This document shows positions 54,070-64,000 of a stretch of 64,000 nt of DNA, one piece after another; within the stretch, counting starts at the first letter, position 1, and every line of letters starts with the position of its first letter. Location of the stretch: positions 12,056,001 through 12,120,000 of the forward strand of contig OY776120.1 in the NCBI GenBank assembly GCA_963675135.1, written 5' to 3'. This DNA is from Galeopsis tetrahit. Its lineage: Eukaryota; Streptophyta; Magnoliopsida; Lamiales; Lamiaceae. The notes beneath the pieces are model-generated. The model was not told the DNA's origin, did no database searches, and saw only the letters and a program-made list of their open reading frames with translations. The translations under genes were made by a program, and so were the position numbers.

Positions 54070-54897
54070 TCAACGACACCGTCTCCGGCGATACATTTTG
54101 ACGTAAAAGTTCAAGAACAGCAACATTATTGCACCATTTAGAATTGAATTGAAGACCCAGGCCCCAATCCCGTTGCACCCTCCCTTGATTATATGCAGAA
54201 GCAGAACTCCAAAATGGCACACCACATTGCAGCTCAGTAAAACCATTTGGCAATTCACGACGAACGGAAAACAGGCGCCGGGAAATCCCACCGCCGTCCA
54301 GAACCGGTAGCCGTAGACGACGGAATAGACGAGCGTCGAGAGAAGAATTGCGACAAGCTGGAAGGATTGGGAGAATTCGAGCCAGAGGAAGGACATGAAG
54401 ATGGAAATTGAGTGGCTGAAGAGATTGAAGAAGGAGATTTTCCGGTGCCGGAGAATTGAGAAGAATGAGCGGAGGGCGTGGAGGAATCGGGAGAGGTAGA
54501 AGAGGTAGGACCAGAAGAAGACGCGGCCGGAGGGGCGGGTTCCGAGGGGGAAACAGAGGAGCCACTGGAAGGGGGTGGTGCGGGAGCGCCGCCACAGCCA
54601 CCGCGTGTCGCGGATTTCGGCGGTGGTGGAGAGGAGAGTGCCGGCGAAGATGGTGGCGGAGATGAGGGCCATGAGGAGGGAGTGCGCGGCAGGGAGTGGG
54701 CCCATGGGGATGGCTTGGCGGCGGCGGAAGATGAGGAGGAGGAGGAGGTGGAGGAAGACGGCGGTGGAGATGTAGAGTGAGATTGATGTGAAAAGGAATG
54801 ACCAGGTGGAGCCCCATGATTGGGCGTGGCTCCAGCGGAAACCGACGATGGAGGGGTGCTCGGAGAGGTAATATCTTAGGGTGTCGAACGACGGCAT
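54070..54897 (-). CDS. ELO-type fatty acid elongase-like membrane protein (HOS3-like)
   Basis: Single exon, 275 residues, from MPSFDTLRYYLSEHPSIVGF to a stop at 54070-54072. ELO (GNS1/SUR4) proteins are ER multi-span condensing enzymes that extend very-long-chain fatty acids. Hydrophobic segments lie at about 33-58, 72-92, 125-145, 153-172, 178-198, 208-236 and 247-267. Family landmarks are RVFFWSYLFYLSRFLHALRSF (127-146), the FLWLE segment (170-174), YSVVYGYRFW (191-200) and NCQMVLLSCN (215-224). The canonical HxxHH box is replaced by LFSHSISIF with one His (H162); I recall plant ELO-like proteins related to Arabidopsis HOS3 as divergent here, so catalysis is uncertain. The C-terminus is basic (KMYRRRRCR), a possible ER-retention signal. 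A G-box lies upstream. Frame intact; a long overlapping minus-strand frame is a shadow. Confidence 0.85.
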   Translation of the reverse strand: MPSFDTLRYYLSEHPSIVGFRWSHAQSWGSTWSFLFTSISLYISTAVFLHLLLLLIFRRRQAIPMGPLPAAHSLLMALISATIFAGTLLSTTAEIRDTRWLWRRSRTTPFQWLLCFPLGTRPSGRVFFWSYLFYLSRFLHALRSFFSILRHRKISFFNLFSHSISIFMSFLWLEFSQSFQLVAILLSTLVYSVVYGYRFWTAVGFPGACFPFVVNCQMVLLSCNVVCHFGVLLLHIIKGGCNGIGAWVFNSILNGAIMLLFLNFYVKMYRRRRCR

Positions 54898-55437
54898 TTG
54901 TCTCGCGATGTTAGTGACCGGTAAACGGTGGACCTTGCTCTCTCTTGTCTTTTTGTAATTCTGTGAAGTTGTTATTGGAAATTGGAATTTGGAATTGAGA
55001 TTAATTTTTGATAGTGAGTTGACGACGGGACTTGGGGATGTATAAGAAGACTTAGCCTAGGTCACGTGGACGATGGTGATTGGTTGTTGAGCATTTTATT
55101 TTGTTTCCCAACTTAACTCTCTTCAATTAATAGCATTTATTCTTGTGAAGCCTTTCATCCATTTTTAAAAAAATATCATGGTTTTTTTTAAAAAAAATTA
55201 TAGTCAATTTGTTTTCAAAAATAAAATAAAATTATAGTAGTCAATTTTAAACTTAAAATGTGTAGATTGTTCAAGATATTTCTATTTATTTTGTTATTAT
55301 TACTTTTGTATTCAATAAATAAGAACATTTCAGAAATTTTGTAGGAAAAAAAAAAATCAGATTTTCAATCATAATATATGATGTTTCATTTATTTATATA
55401 AAATTCAAAATTAGGTTATCTTTGTGGAGGAGGGGAG
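54898..55437 (-). promoter_or_regulatory. 5' region of the ELO-like gene
   Basis: Upstream on the minus strand. Leader-like CT-rich sequence follows the ATG for about 60 bp, and a G-box (CACGTG) lies at 55063-55068, about 170 bp from the ATG. TATA-like TTATACAT is present near 55040-55047. Farther out it is AT-rich with T runs. Confidence 0.45.
55063..55068. promoter_or_regulatory. G-box (CACGTG) near the ELO-like gene
   Basis: CACGTG within GTCACGTGGAC, an ABRE-like context close to the gene start. If the gene is related to HOS3, stress or ABA control is plausible but not shown. Confidence 0.5.
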
Positions 55438-55595
55438 TGTTTTTTTTTTTTTTCTTTTAATGAGTAAAAACGGATTTTTATTCTAGTAAACATGGTTTAA
55501 GGAATACCTGAGGAAACTAACTCCACGTTCTATTCTTAAACTCGTCAATAAGCTTACTCACATTACAATTAATATCATAAAAGATAATACTTGTT
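55438..55595 (-). mobile_element. Possible retroposon fragment with T run
   Basis: Starts with a T run (about 14), then slightly GC-richer sequence of unknown origin, ending where the duplicated segment begins. It could be the 3' end of a minus-strand LINE or SINE. No TSD or coding motif. Confidence 0.25.
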
Positions 55596-56190
55596 TCTCC
55601 GCTCCCACATAATCTAAGCAACAAAAATTCGTAAGCCCATAGCAAAATTGAATATAAAAATTAACACAAATAATTTCATTAGCAAATATAAGCCCGTACT
55701 CAATTTTTTGTTGTTTTATTTATTTATTTTGGTCGAGGAAGGCCACTATTCCAAATTTCCAGCACTTTATAAACGAATACTCAATTTTATATGTCATTTT
55801 AATACCATTTTATCAATTTTTTTGTCATTATTGCTACGATAAATTAATCGATCAATCATGATTAGTGAGTAGAACAACGGTTGGATATGGATTTAAATCA
55901 ATATTTGAATATTCGGTTTACTTTCACGACTTATTTATAGGTATACACGACCTTCATGTCCCTAGTTACAATTATATTGGTTATATTGGTCTAGAGATCA
56001 TGAAATATATATATGAACACTCATTCTATATGATCTACCAAACATTACAATAATAATACTACATTGGAGAGTACTAATGACAATTCTAATTTAATGAGCT
56101 AGGGACATCATTTATGATTCGTTTGCATCCTAATTTGTTAACATAATAATTGATCCTCCCTCCCATAAAGGATACTCATAATTTTCTTTT
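55596..56190 (+). repeat. Segmental duplication, copy 2 (pairs with 26391-28010)
   Basis: Same motif order as copy 1 but without its three inserts. It has a small TATATTGGT tandem duplication (about 55975-55992) and a 20-bp insert with ATATAAAAATTAACAC near 55650. It provides empty sites for the hAT-like and Stowaway-like MITEs of copy 1. Confidence 0.85.
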
Positions 56191-57070
56191 TGATTGTATT
56201 TTTCACTTTTATATTAAAAGTGTGTAAATTGTTTAAAATACTCATATATAATATTTATATTTTTTTAATTCAGTAAATAAGAGTATATAAAAAACATTAT
56301 AGGTAAAATGCAGAATTTCAAGCACAATAAATAATGTGTTAATACTTATTGAACTGCATAATTTTTTTAACTTGATTATTTTTATGGAACGTAAGGAGTA
56401 TAAGTTTTCGTCTTGTAGAACTATCTCACCTAAACTTTTTTAATTTAATGGAGTAACATATATGTACTTTGGCATCAATAAATAAATAAATTGATGTTGA
56501 CCGTGTTTGCTTTTTTCTGAACCGATATTTGAGCGTGTCTCGCTTTGAAATTAAATTCGTCTAACAAATTTAGTTAACTTGAATTGCTTGGGAGAAATTA
56601 AATTAATATAAAATTTGAAGTATATATTTTATCACAATTTACTAATTAAATTAATGAGCCATACTTTTGAGTTTTGAGCAGCAAAGTCCCCACCGCGTGG
56701 AATGGCGTGTGCTGCCAACTAAAGCATTAAAAACGAGTAAGGGTTATAAATACAAAAAATACTAAAAAAATGTGACAGAAAATTAAAATATCGATTATTA
56801 ATCACTGGGACTGGTAGTGGTAGGGGCCAAATGCACGTTTCATCTACTGTGCACACATAAAAAATACAAAATTACCATAGCAACTAATTAAAGTTCAGAC
56901 ATCACCATTAATTCTTCATGGTCCAAGCTAAGGCGATAAAGACCCATCTCCATTCAATTCCATTTTTAACAATACACACGTTCAGTTTAATATGTATGCA
57001 TCAAAATATAGAAATATACAAAAAATAATCATATATGATCAATAGTGATCAGATAAAAGTTTTTAAGTCA
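56191..57070. other. AT-rich intergenic sequence
   Basis: No gene, repeat or element recognised. Confidence 0.4.
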
Positions 57071-57235
57071 TGGGGCTTTTTTTTTTTAAGTAAAAAACCC
57101 TTTCAATTATTAGCAAGAATTACAAATAGAGTTGAGAAGGCTATTTACAATAATCGGAGGCTCGATCCAATTTCGGAGACTCTCATAATGTCGAGAATGT
57201 GCCATGATGTTGGCAATATGAAAAGGGGTAATAGA
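57071..57235 (-). mobile_element. Possible retroposon fragment with T run
   Basis: GGGGC followed by an 11-bp T run and about 150 bp of less AT-rich sequence. The shape suggests the 3' end of a minus-strand retroposon; no TSD or protein motif supports a class. Confidence 0.25.
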
Positions 57236-59074
57236 ATTATGTATTTTAAAGTTTCACGATTTTAAAAAATAAGTGATTTTAGTCAGGGTGTGTTTGCAAG
57301 TAAGCAGCTCTAAAGCAATTCCAAAATTCAAGATTGTGAGGGTGGCATGCTAAAAAGTCCACGTGAGAATATGAGGTTAGTTAAGACATCAATATTATGC
57401 ATACACTTTATTACTAATGTTTAATTTATCATAAAGAATTTGAGTTTGATAAAATTGACTTCAACGTCGAGAATTAACCTACGTCGGAAATACCTTCTCA
57501 CGTGTTTTTTATTTTGCAGGTTTATTTAGAGTTTAAAGTTATGTCATTCGATCTTGACTAATTACTATTTTTCAGGGATGCGGTTTCATTAATTCTTCTG
57601 TTCCACTTTGTGTTACACCCTTTTGGATGATTAATTAACAGTTTAACACCTGTAGGTGTGATGTATATATATAGTTGATTAATTTTTTTTTTCAATCCAC
57701 TCTCAACATGTCATTCATCCATAATATAAAACAGAAAGTGAAAATCGAACAAATGATTTCATTCCATTTAATTAATATCAGAATAGTTGTAAGTAATTTT
57801 TTTTTTTTTTTTTTTGCGAGTGTAATATCATTTACCCTAATTAAATAGACATATTGATTATTGACATAGTTGGTTAGGAATATTAAAAATATTTAAACTT
57901 TCACTAAACTGAACGGATTAATTACTGTATCTATATTTTGCGAATGAATTGTATGAGAACGTAAAATTTATCTCATGCATGTCCATAATAATAATACACA
58001 CCCCAAAATTTCAAGTACTCACAATAATTACTGGGAAGAAAAAATTGTGTTAATGGCATAATTGGCATTCCTCCCGACTAATAATAATTGTAATAATAAT
58101 AATAATAATAATAATATATGTACCTAGTCAAATCCATCATTGGATATATCATGATTTTTTTATTTTTTAACTGTGAACTATCAGGAAAAGCAAATTAGTG
58201 GGTAGAAGTGGACAGATTCAGCATTCCAACCAAAAAACAGCTGCTGAAATATGCCCCCTATTTTGATACAAAAAAAAATTATCATTCCCCTCAAAAAAAA
58301 AATTATCATACGTCTTTATCGATGCAGTTTGTGAAATATATTATCGTACTATACTCGATGTATTGGTAACTTAAAAGACGTAATAATAAAAAAAATTAAC
58401 TATTGCATATTTTCATATCCTCACCAGCTAAATAACACACACGAAGGTGTAACCGTGTAAATACAATCATCACGATATACCACTCTAGTATTGCTTCAAA
58501 TTCTTTCTTATCTTTCATTTGAAAGATAAATATATAAAACTATATTATAAAAATATACCCAAAAAATCCAACTGCAATTTTTCATTAGGTTTATATATTA
58601 TTAAAACTTCCAAGAAGTTTCACTAAATTATAAAAGTAGTTATGTAATTTTGAATAACAATTAAACAGTACAATAATATATATATATATATATATTTAAC
58701 GTGTAAAAAAGATTTTGAAATATTCATCATCAAAACAATTTGTTTTTTTTTATCATTTTAGGAGAATTAGGAATGTAGTCAATCCGAATTTTGCAGCTAT
58801 TTCTTAAAAGACTAGAAGCCCCTGGTTTTATTTTTGGATGGATAGCAAAAACAATTTCCACCAACATAAAATTCAGAGCGTGCACATTGTACAAGAATTA
58901 ATGGAGCAGGCCGGCCAGGTTCTATGTCAACTGTCTAATATATTAATTTTGTTAGAATACAAAAAATACAGAGAAAGAAGTGGTAGTACTCACATTCACA
59001 TGCATATGCATGTAATAAAAAATTGGTGTTGTCTAGTGTATTGTATCCACCATAGGTAAAATCGATTTTATCAA
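57236..59074. other. AT-rich intergenic sequence
   Basis: Microsatellites near 58088-58120 (AAT) and 58673-58695 (TA). A 73-codon plus-strand frame at 58838-59059 has no recognised motif and no gene context. Confidence 0.4.
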
Positions 59075-59077
59075 CTA

Positions 59078-59235
59078 GGGCCATGTTTAATAGCTTAGAT
59101 TAAATCTAGATTAACTATATATCATTTTTATTGGTTGTTTGATAACTTAGATTAAGGGTAGATTATGCTTTAAAATTTACAAAGTTTAGTTATCATCCTA
59201 ATCTTAGATAATCCATCTTTGCTATCAAACATGTC
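59078..59235. mobile_element. Tourist-like MITE, 158 bp, TSD CTA
   Basis: Ends GGGCCATGTTTAATAGCTTA and, inward from the right, GGACATGTTTGATAGCAAAG are inverted. CTA at 59075-59077 and 59236-59238. Inner GCTTAGATTAA...TAATCTTAGAT-type motifs are also inverted. Confidence 0.72.
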
Positions 59236-59410
59236 CTAGGAGTATTAAGTTTAGATATGGAGTGAGGGATTTAGGTCTACAATTCAAATTCACGAGTGAA
59301 TTAAAAAAATAAATGAAAGAATTTAAAATAATTAGATTTGAATCTATCTTCTTTTTTAGTTAATTAAAATTGAATTTTAAATTCTCACTAAAAACCATGT
59401 CTTTTGAAAT

Positions 59411-59555
59411 TAATGTATTTCTAAATTTCTGTTGGATTTTTTTGGACTTTAAAAAGTCAGTGGATTTAGAAAATCCATAAACTCTATGCAGAGTTTGACT
59501 GATTTTTTTTATTGATTTATATGGATTTTTATAGATTTGACAAGATTCTGAAATA
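59411..59555. repeat. Left arm of a large inverted repeat (partner at 60955-61105)
   Basis: GTTGGATTTTTTTGGACTTTAAAAAGT, then ATGCAGAGTTTG and TTTTTTATTGATTTATATGG, inverted at 60955-61105. The arms are about 145 bp with several mismatches and 1.4 kb apart. Confidence 0.75.
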
Positions 59556-59639
59556 CACATTTATTTATTTATTTATTTACATGGATTTCCATAAACTACG
59601 CCCCTAAAACCCAGTTCAATTTTTTTTTTTATTATTTAT

Positions 59640-59760
59640 CATTAGGTAAAGTCTAGTATGCACTCGAGTGTATGTTGTGCACCCTAATCCATGTGCACTT
59701 TTCAGTTTACTGACTTACACTTTTTGGTAAATGGTGTTGCACTTTTCTGTAGGATTTTTT
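59640..59760. repeat. Fragment of MITE family F
   Basis: TGTGCACTTTTCAGTTTACTG, TTACACTTTTTGG and TGTTGCACTTTTC match the internal units of the element at 16441-17093. Confidence 0.5.
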
Positions 59761-60009
59761 TGGACTTTCAAAGTCTGGGGGTATTCAATTCCGATTTTAA
59801 AAAGTCTTCTAAAATTTTGAGGTATTCAATACGGATTTTAAAATGTCTTTAAAAATCTTTAGGTATTCAAGAGTCTATGGATTTTAATACTCTATGGATT
59901 TTGTTGGATTCTGTCCCAAAAATATAAATAAATTGCACTATCCAAAATCTCTTCTAAAAACAAGAGATTTCAACGGATTCTCTCAGAGAACTCTGAAGAC
60001 GAAAGATCA

Positions 60010-60340
60010 GAAGTAGGAATGACAATATTGACCCAACCCGTAGATACTCACCCCACCCGCGAGCTTTGGATCAGGTCAGATTCGCCCCGTTAAGTATAGT
60101 ATGGGTCGGGTTTGAGTCTTATGCCCGACCCGCAAGTATCCGACCTAGGGGTGGGCATAAACCGAAAAAACTGAAAAACCGAAACGAACCGACGAATTTC
60201 GGTTTATTTGGTTCGATTTATTCGGTTGTTCGGTTCGGTTGAATTTTTTTTTAATTTCGATTTTTTCGGTTCGGTTCGGTTTAGTTTTTCTAAAAACCGA
60301 GTAAACCGAACCAACCGAACAATAAATAAAAATAAATATA

Positions 60341-60389
<49 letters not shown>

Positions 60390-60830
60390 CCATCTGATCT
60401 AACAGTAAACAATTAAACATTCATTTTCATTTCTGCCGATTCCCCAATTATATTTTGGTGGAAAATGAATTCTCATAGATATCCTGTTCTCTCAGAAATT
60501 TGCTCTGTTCCATCTCAAGCACGAGAGGACGAGTGCGTGCTTGATGCAAAGTTCATTAAGTCCTAAAATAGTGCAATGAGGTTAAGAAAGTATTGAGGAT
60601 ATGGAAGAAATTGAAAAAAGTAATATATTTAAATTCGGTTCGAACCGAACCAACCGAATTGTAATTCGGTTCGGTTCGATTTTTATATAATTTCGGTTCG
60701 GTTCATTTTTTTAAAACTTCGGTTATTTCGGTTCGGTTGAAAAAAGGTCAAAACCGAACCGACCGAATGCCCACCCCTAATCCGACCCGCCCGAATTAAT
60801 ATATAAATTATATATATATTTATTTTTATT
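60010..60830. mobile_element. Relic with CCCGACCCG motifs, split by a hAT-like MITE
   Basis: AATGACAATATTGACCCAACCCG...GGGTCGGGTTTGAGTCTTATG...CCCGACCCGCAAG on the left and TCCGACCCGCCCGAATTAAT on the right belong to one repeat with CCCGACCC / GGGTCGGG inverted motifs, interrupted at 60146-60779. Outer ends are not defined. Confidence 0.5.
60146..60779. mobile_element. hAT-like MITE, 634 bp, TSD ATCCGACC
   Basis: ATCCGACC at 60138-60145 and 60780-60787. Ends TAGGGGTGGGCATAAACCG and, inward from the right, TAGGGGTGGGCATTCGGTC are inverted repeats with CCGAACCGA-rich arms. Same general class as 15749-16426. A TA run lies at about 60338-60376. Confidence 0.9.
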
Positions 60831-60954
60831 TTATTGGTAAAATACTTTATTTATATATATATATTATTGATAAAATATTTTATATAATATTAATTTAAAA
60901 AAAAACACTTCATATTAAAAAAAAACTATTTGCATCAATATCGGAGTTTATGTA

Positions 60955-61105
60955 AATCAATAAAAAATTATATTCCACAATCCTGTCAAATCTATGAAAA
61001 TCCATATAAATCAATAAAAAAAGTCAGGCAAACTCTGCATGGACTCTATGTAAATTCATCTACTTTTTAAAGTTCAAAAAAATCCAATAGAATCTCAATT
61101 GAATA
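60955..61105. repeat. Right arm of a large inverted repeat (partner at 59411-59555)
   Basis: Inverse of the left arm: CCATATAAATCAATAAAAAA, CAAACTCTGCAT and ACTTTTTAAAGTTCAAAAAA motifs. It ends ATTGAATACACCC, a common MITE terminus style, so the pair may be ends of an older element that later received other insertions. Confidence 0.75.
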
Positions 61106-62711
61106 CACCCTCCCTCCTAAGTATATATCTTTAGTTTAATTAGTCACTCAATTGGCCAATTCCTAATGATGAATGTAATGCATGAACGGTACTATAAACT
61201 ATTAGTATTTCTTAATTTTGTTAATTGTATTTTTAGATATATTGTATAATAGAAATAGGTGATTTCAAATTTAAATTTAAAAATTAATAATTTAGATTAA
61301 TAAGAGAAATAGAATTTTAAATGAAGAAATATCAGGATGACACGCATAGGAGGATTCACACATACATGTGAAGAGAAAAACTTTGAATTTTGTAAATATA
61401 TTATTGAGTAATTCGTTATTATTCCCAGTCCCCTTTATACCCATATTTTTATTTTAAATGTTTTCGGGTCAAACTCCAAATCAGCAAGGTACTTATGGAT
61501 ATTGGAGCAAAAATTCACGGTCATCGCAAATTAAGCTTAATGATTTTTTAGTATTATTTTATTATAAAATTAAAACATATTATTACAAAGTTAAAAATAT
61601 AATACTACAAAACTAAATATACTATTATAAGGTTAAATTTTTTTTATTTTTTTTTATCAAAATATATTATTACAAAGTTAAAAATATGACACTAAAAAAC
61701 TAAATATTCTATTATAAAGTTAAAAATATTACAAGATCAGTAACAAAGACTTAGTTTTATCGACAAATTCACCATAAAAAAATTATGGGAGCACAAATTG
61801 CTCTTGTAGTAACATTTGTAGTAGAATATTTAGAGACCTTATATTAACATAATATTTTTGGTCTTGTGGTAACATGTTATTTTGTAGTAACAAAATATTT
61901 TAAATTTTATAGTAACATATATTTGCCTTCTATTAACATATTTCAAGGAGTAAAATATTTTTAGCCTTTTGACTAGTGAATTTGCTTAAAAAATTAAGCA
62001 TTTTTGACTTGTAATATCATATTTTAATTTTATGGTAGTTTTATTTTGATTTTGTAATAACTTATTTTAATTTTATAGTAAAGTATATGTTTGCGATCCT
62101 TTTAATTATTTGAGCGATTTCAAATTTAGATTTATGATCCACAATTTTTAGAAACAGTTATAATTAATTATATTTCATGTATACAATATTTTACATAAAT
62201 GTTATTCCAAATATTAATGCCATAAGCCATGATTAGGATCGGTTAAGGAATAATGATTAAGTTAGACCATGCTTATTGATTCAAGAAAATATAGACCATG
62301 CCTATTGATTTTTCGAGTACAAATGATAGCTAAGTGTGAGCCCATTAATGCTAAGCCGTGGACCCATCATATAAATCCTTTTTTATACTTTTTTTTTTTT
62401 TTTAGAAATTATTTTAAAAAATATTGTCGTTTTTTAACCAATATATATAGTTATATTACAAAATCAATATCAGTGAATTTAGTACGTACAATATTGGGTG
62501 TATATACAGTTTACTTCTTAATACTCGATTTGTTTGATGTGTACTTGTAAAAAACTATTGTAATAAAATGTGAGACGTCAAAAATGGACATTTTATACTC
62601 ATTCAAGTTAGGATTTAGGCAAGTCCTTCTTCCAACCCTTTATATCATTACAGAAGCCCATTCGGTAGCCCAAGTATAGGGGGCTTTGGCGCAATCTAAG
62701 AATCTCTCTAT
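61106..62711. other. AT-rich intergenic sequence with a degenerate repeat
   Basis: About 61550-61740 has repeated TATTACAAAGTTAAAAATAT and ACTAAATATACTATTATAAG units. Otherwise no gene or element recognised. Confidence 0.45.
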
Positions 62712-62995
62712 GGGTTTGGCTATATACCCCTCCAGCCTTATTAAATATACCCCATTAAGAAATACCTAATATATCCTTTTACATATTTAAGTTAAATTAT
62801 AGATACACTCCCCCAATCAAAATCCTTACCCTATTTCTCTTATTTTCTCTCATTTCTTTCCTTCCCCTCCAAGCAGCCGCCACCATCTTCACCTTCCCGA
62901 CGCTGTCGGCGCCGCCCGCCTTCCCCCTCCCTCGGCGTTGTTGGCGGCAATGCTGGGTAGGTTTATTTTTTAAATTTCTACACGCGACGGCGGCG
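62712..62995. mobile_element. Left part of an element resembling D1
   Basis: GGGTTTGGCTATATACCCCTCC is like the D1 end (GGGTCTGACTATATGCACCTCC). It is followed by the same layout: AT-rich sequence with ATATACCC and CACTCCCCC motifs, then CT-rich and CGCCGCC-rich sequence from about 62850. It is cut at 62996 by an Athila-like LTR; the right end is outside the window. Confidence 0.5.
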
Positions 62996-63096
62996 TGATT
63001 TACGTATTCTACAACACTAGAATAAACGACCGCAAGTGTACGGTGTCTATCGTAGGGAAGTAAGTACGAGGTCGATCCCACGAGGAGGTATAGCGG
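62996..63096 (-). mobile_element. Start of an Athila-like LTR (continues past the window)
   Basis: TGATTTACGTATTCTACAAC...GTACGAGGTCGATCCCACGA...GAGGTATAG matches the first 100 bp of the LTRs at 41662 and 50852, starting exactly at TG. It is more diverged than those two are from each other. After the hAT-like insert it resumes at 63991 (TATAGCGGTA) and leaves the window. Confidence 0.8.
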
Positions 63097-63990
63097 CAAG
63101 GGCGGATCTATTCAATGGCTGGGACGGGCTGTAGCCCGCCCAGCCATTTATGTTTTCCTTTTTTTTCTTTATCCGTATTAAAATATATATATATATATAT
63201 ATATTTTACCACCTAATAATAATTTGGTGCTTAAATATTGGAAGGAAGTTGTATATGCATTAACCCACTATGTCCACGTAACATGATCAAATATGTAAAT
63301 TTAAAATAATCATTTGAATTTTATATCGAACTAATTTAGTGAGTTCCATAAATTACAACACTAAATATTAAATCCTTTAAACTAATTAAAATATCAATTA
63401 AATTAAGAGGAACAACCTTAGGTATATATATTTGTTTGGAAAATTTTGAAGATCTTGACATAAAATTAAATAAAATCATAACCTCCTTAAATCCGAAAAT
63501 AAATTCATACTCAAATATTAGAATTTAAATTTCACTTGATTTTATAATATATATAAAAATACACTACAAGAAAACTGATTTTTAGTAACAAAATCCTCTC
63601 AGTATTGCTTCTCTAGCTAAAAATCTATAGTGACAGAAAATTGAGAATTAATGACAGGACTTGTCACTAAAAGTCAATTTCTGTCGTTAAAGATTTTTAG
63701 TTAAAAAAGCAATAATGACAGAATTTCTGTCACTAAAAGTCAATTTTCTTGTAGTGATATATATATATATATATATATATGGTATAATTTGTAGGTATTT
63801 ATAATATTAACTTTTATGGATATATATGGTATACTTTTGAAATTCGGATTCAAGAATTTCAAAAAAGAATTGGGGTTAGATTTTTAAATGTTAAATTCGA
63901 AAACAAACATAACCTTAAAGTTTTAATAAAAATATAAGTAATTTTTTTTAGCTTAGCCCACCCTATTTTATATTCCTGGTTCCGCCCTTG
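63097..63990. mobile_element. hAT-like element, 894 bp, TSD TATAGCGG
   Basis: TATAGCGG at 63089-63096 and 63991-63998. Ends CAAGGGCGGATC and, inward from the right, CAAGGGCGGAACC are inverted repeats. The interior is AT-rich without a transposase and carries GGGACGGGCTGTAGCCCGCC near the left. It contains a CACTA-like MITE at 63562-63756. Confidence 0.88.
63562..63756. mobile_element. CACTA-like MITE, 195 bp, TSD ATA
   Basis: Ends CACTACAAGAAAACTGA and TCAATTTTCTTGTAGTG are inverted; ATA at 63559-63561 and 63757-63759. Internal TTTAGTGACAGAA / TTCTGTCACTAAA motifs are inverted too. The CACTACAAGAAA terminus is characteristic of plant CACTA elements. Nested in the hAT-like element. Confidence 0.92.
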
Positions 63991-64000
63991 TATAGCGGTA

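Noticed and set aside
53966..54817. 283-codon minus-strand frame overlapping the ELO-like gene
   Set aside because: Shadow of the ELO-like coding sequence, Pro/His/Arg-rich, without recognisable motifs.
55438..57235. T-run segments as confirmed LINE ends
   Set aside because: Kept only as low-confidence features, because neither shows a TSD, coding motif or second copy in the window.
58838..59059. 73-codon plus-strand frame
   Set aside because: No motif, no gene context, and composition like the surrounding AT-rich sequence.
1..64000. tRNA or rRNA genes
   Set aside because: None recognised by eye; the only polymerase III-like signal (26081) lacks a B box and acceptor stem. A tRNAscan-type search would be decisive.

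Overview
The window is nuclear DNA of a flowering plant, most likely a eudicot. It is AT-rich and intron-bearing. It holds a plant-type mitochondrial calcium uniporter, a plant ELO/HOS3-like elongase, degenerate plant telomere repeats (AAACCCT type), plant retrotransposon lineages (Tat-like, SIRE-like, Athila-like, L1-like) and many MITEs. The species cannot be read from this sequence. Host genes are few: a two-exon mitochondrial calcium uniporter gene (8597-10246, +), a small four-exon gene of unknown function whose frame is broken by a 21-bp G tract (28432-29296, -), and a single-exon ELO-type fatty-acid elongase-like gene (54070-54897, -). The rest is transposon-derived or featureless AT-rich DNA.

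Layout. 1-5.0 kb: a foldback element carrying a 66-bp CACTA-like hairpin, then a 3.7-kb Mutator-like element with a 9-bp target-site duplication (TSD). 5-8.5 kb: intergenic, with one copy of an unclassified dispersed repeat. 8.5-10.3 kb: uniporter gene. 10.5-13.7 kb: a chimeric Tat-like Ty3/gypsy remnant (minus-strand LTR, plus-strand extra ORF, plus-strand protease/RT fragment). 14-17.1 kb: nested MITEs. 18.7-20.9 kb: two foldback elements side by side in a TA microsatellite, one with head-to-head telomere-like arrays. 21.6-25.3 kb: a 9-bp-TSD element built from GC-rich minisatellites and hairpins, a related hairpin-bearing element, and a degenerate minisatellite. 26.4-28.0 kb: a segment duplicated at 55.6-56.2 kb, with later insertions. 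28.4-29.7 kb: the small gene with a Tourist-like MITE near its 5' end. 31.7-38.7 kb: two abutting Tourist-like MITEs, a SIRE-like solo LTR, and a decayed SIRE-like copia element (LTR, PBS, gag).

38.75-53.5 kb is an L1-type LINE on the minus strand, split by an 11.45-kb Athila-like Ty3/gypsy element (41662-53114) with both LTRs, matching 5-bp TSDs, tRNA-Asp-type PBS and polypurine tract. Its coding region has frameshifts and a mutated integrase. One LTR carries a hAT-like MITE, and the LTRs differ by an inversion of GC-rich palindromic repeats just upstream of the promoter. 54-55 kb is the elongase-like gene. 55-64 kb is intergenic with more MITEs. At the right edge an Athila-like LTR begins at 62996, holds a hAT-like element which in turn holds a CACTA-like MITE, and runs off the window.

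The host genes show no functional link. The main interest is the readable order of insertions: several empty and filled sites lie inside the window, so TSDs and relative ages can be checked directly. All motif, repeat and boundary calls were made by eye from the sequence, without alignment or database searches.
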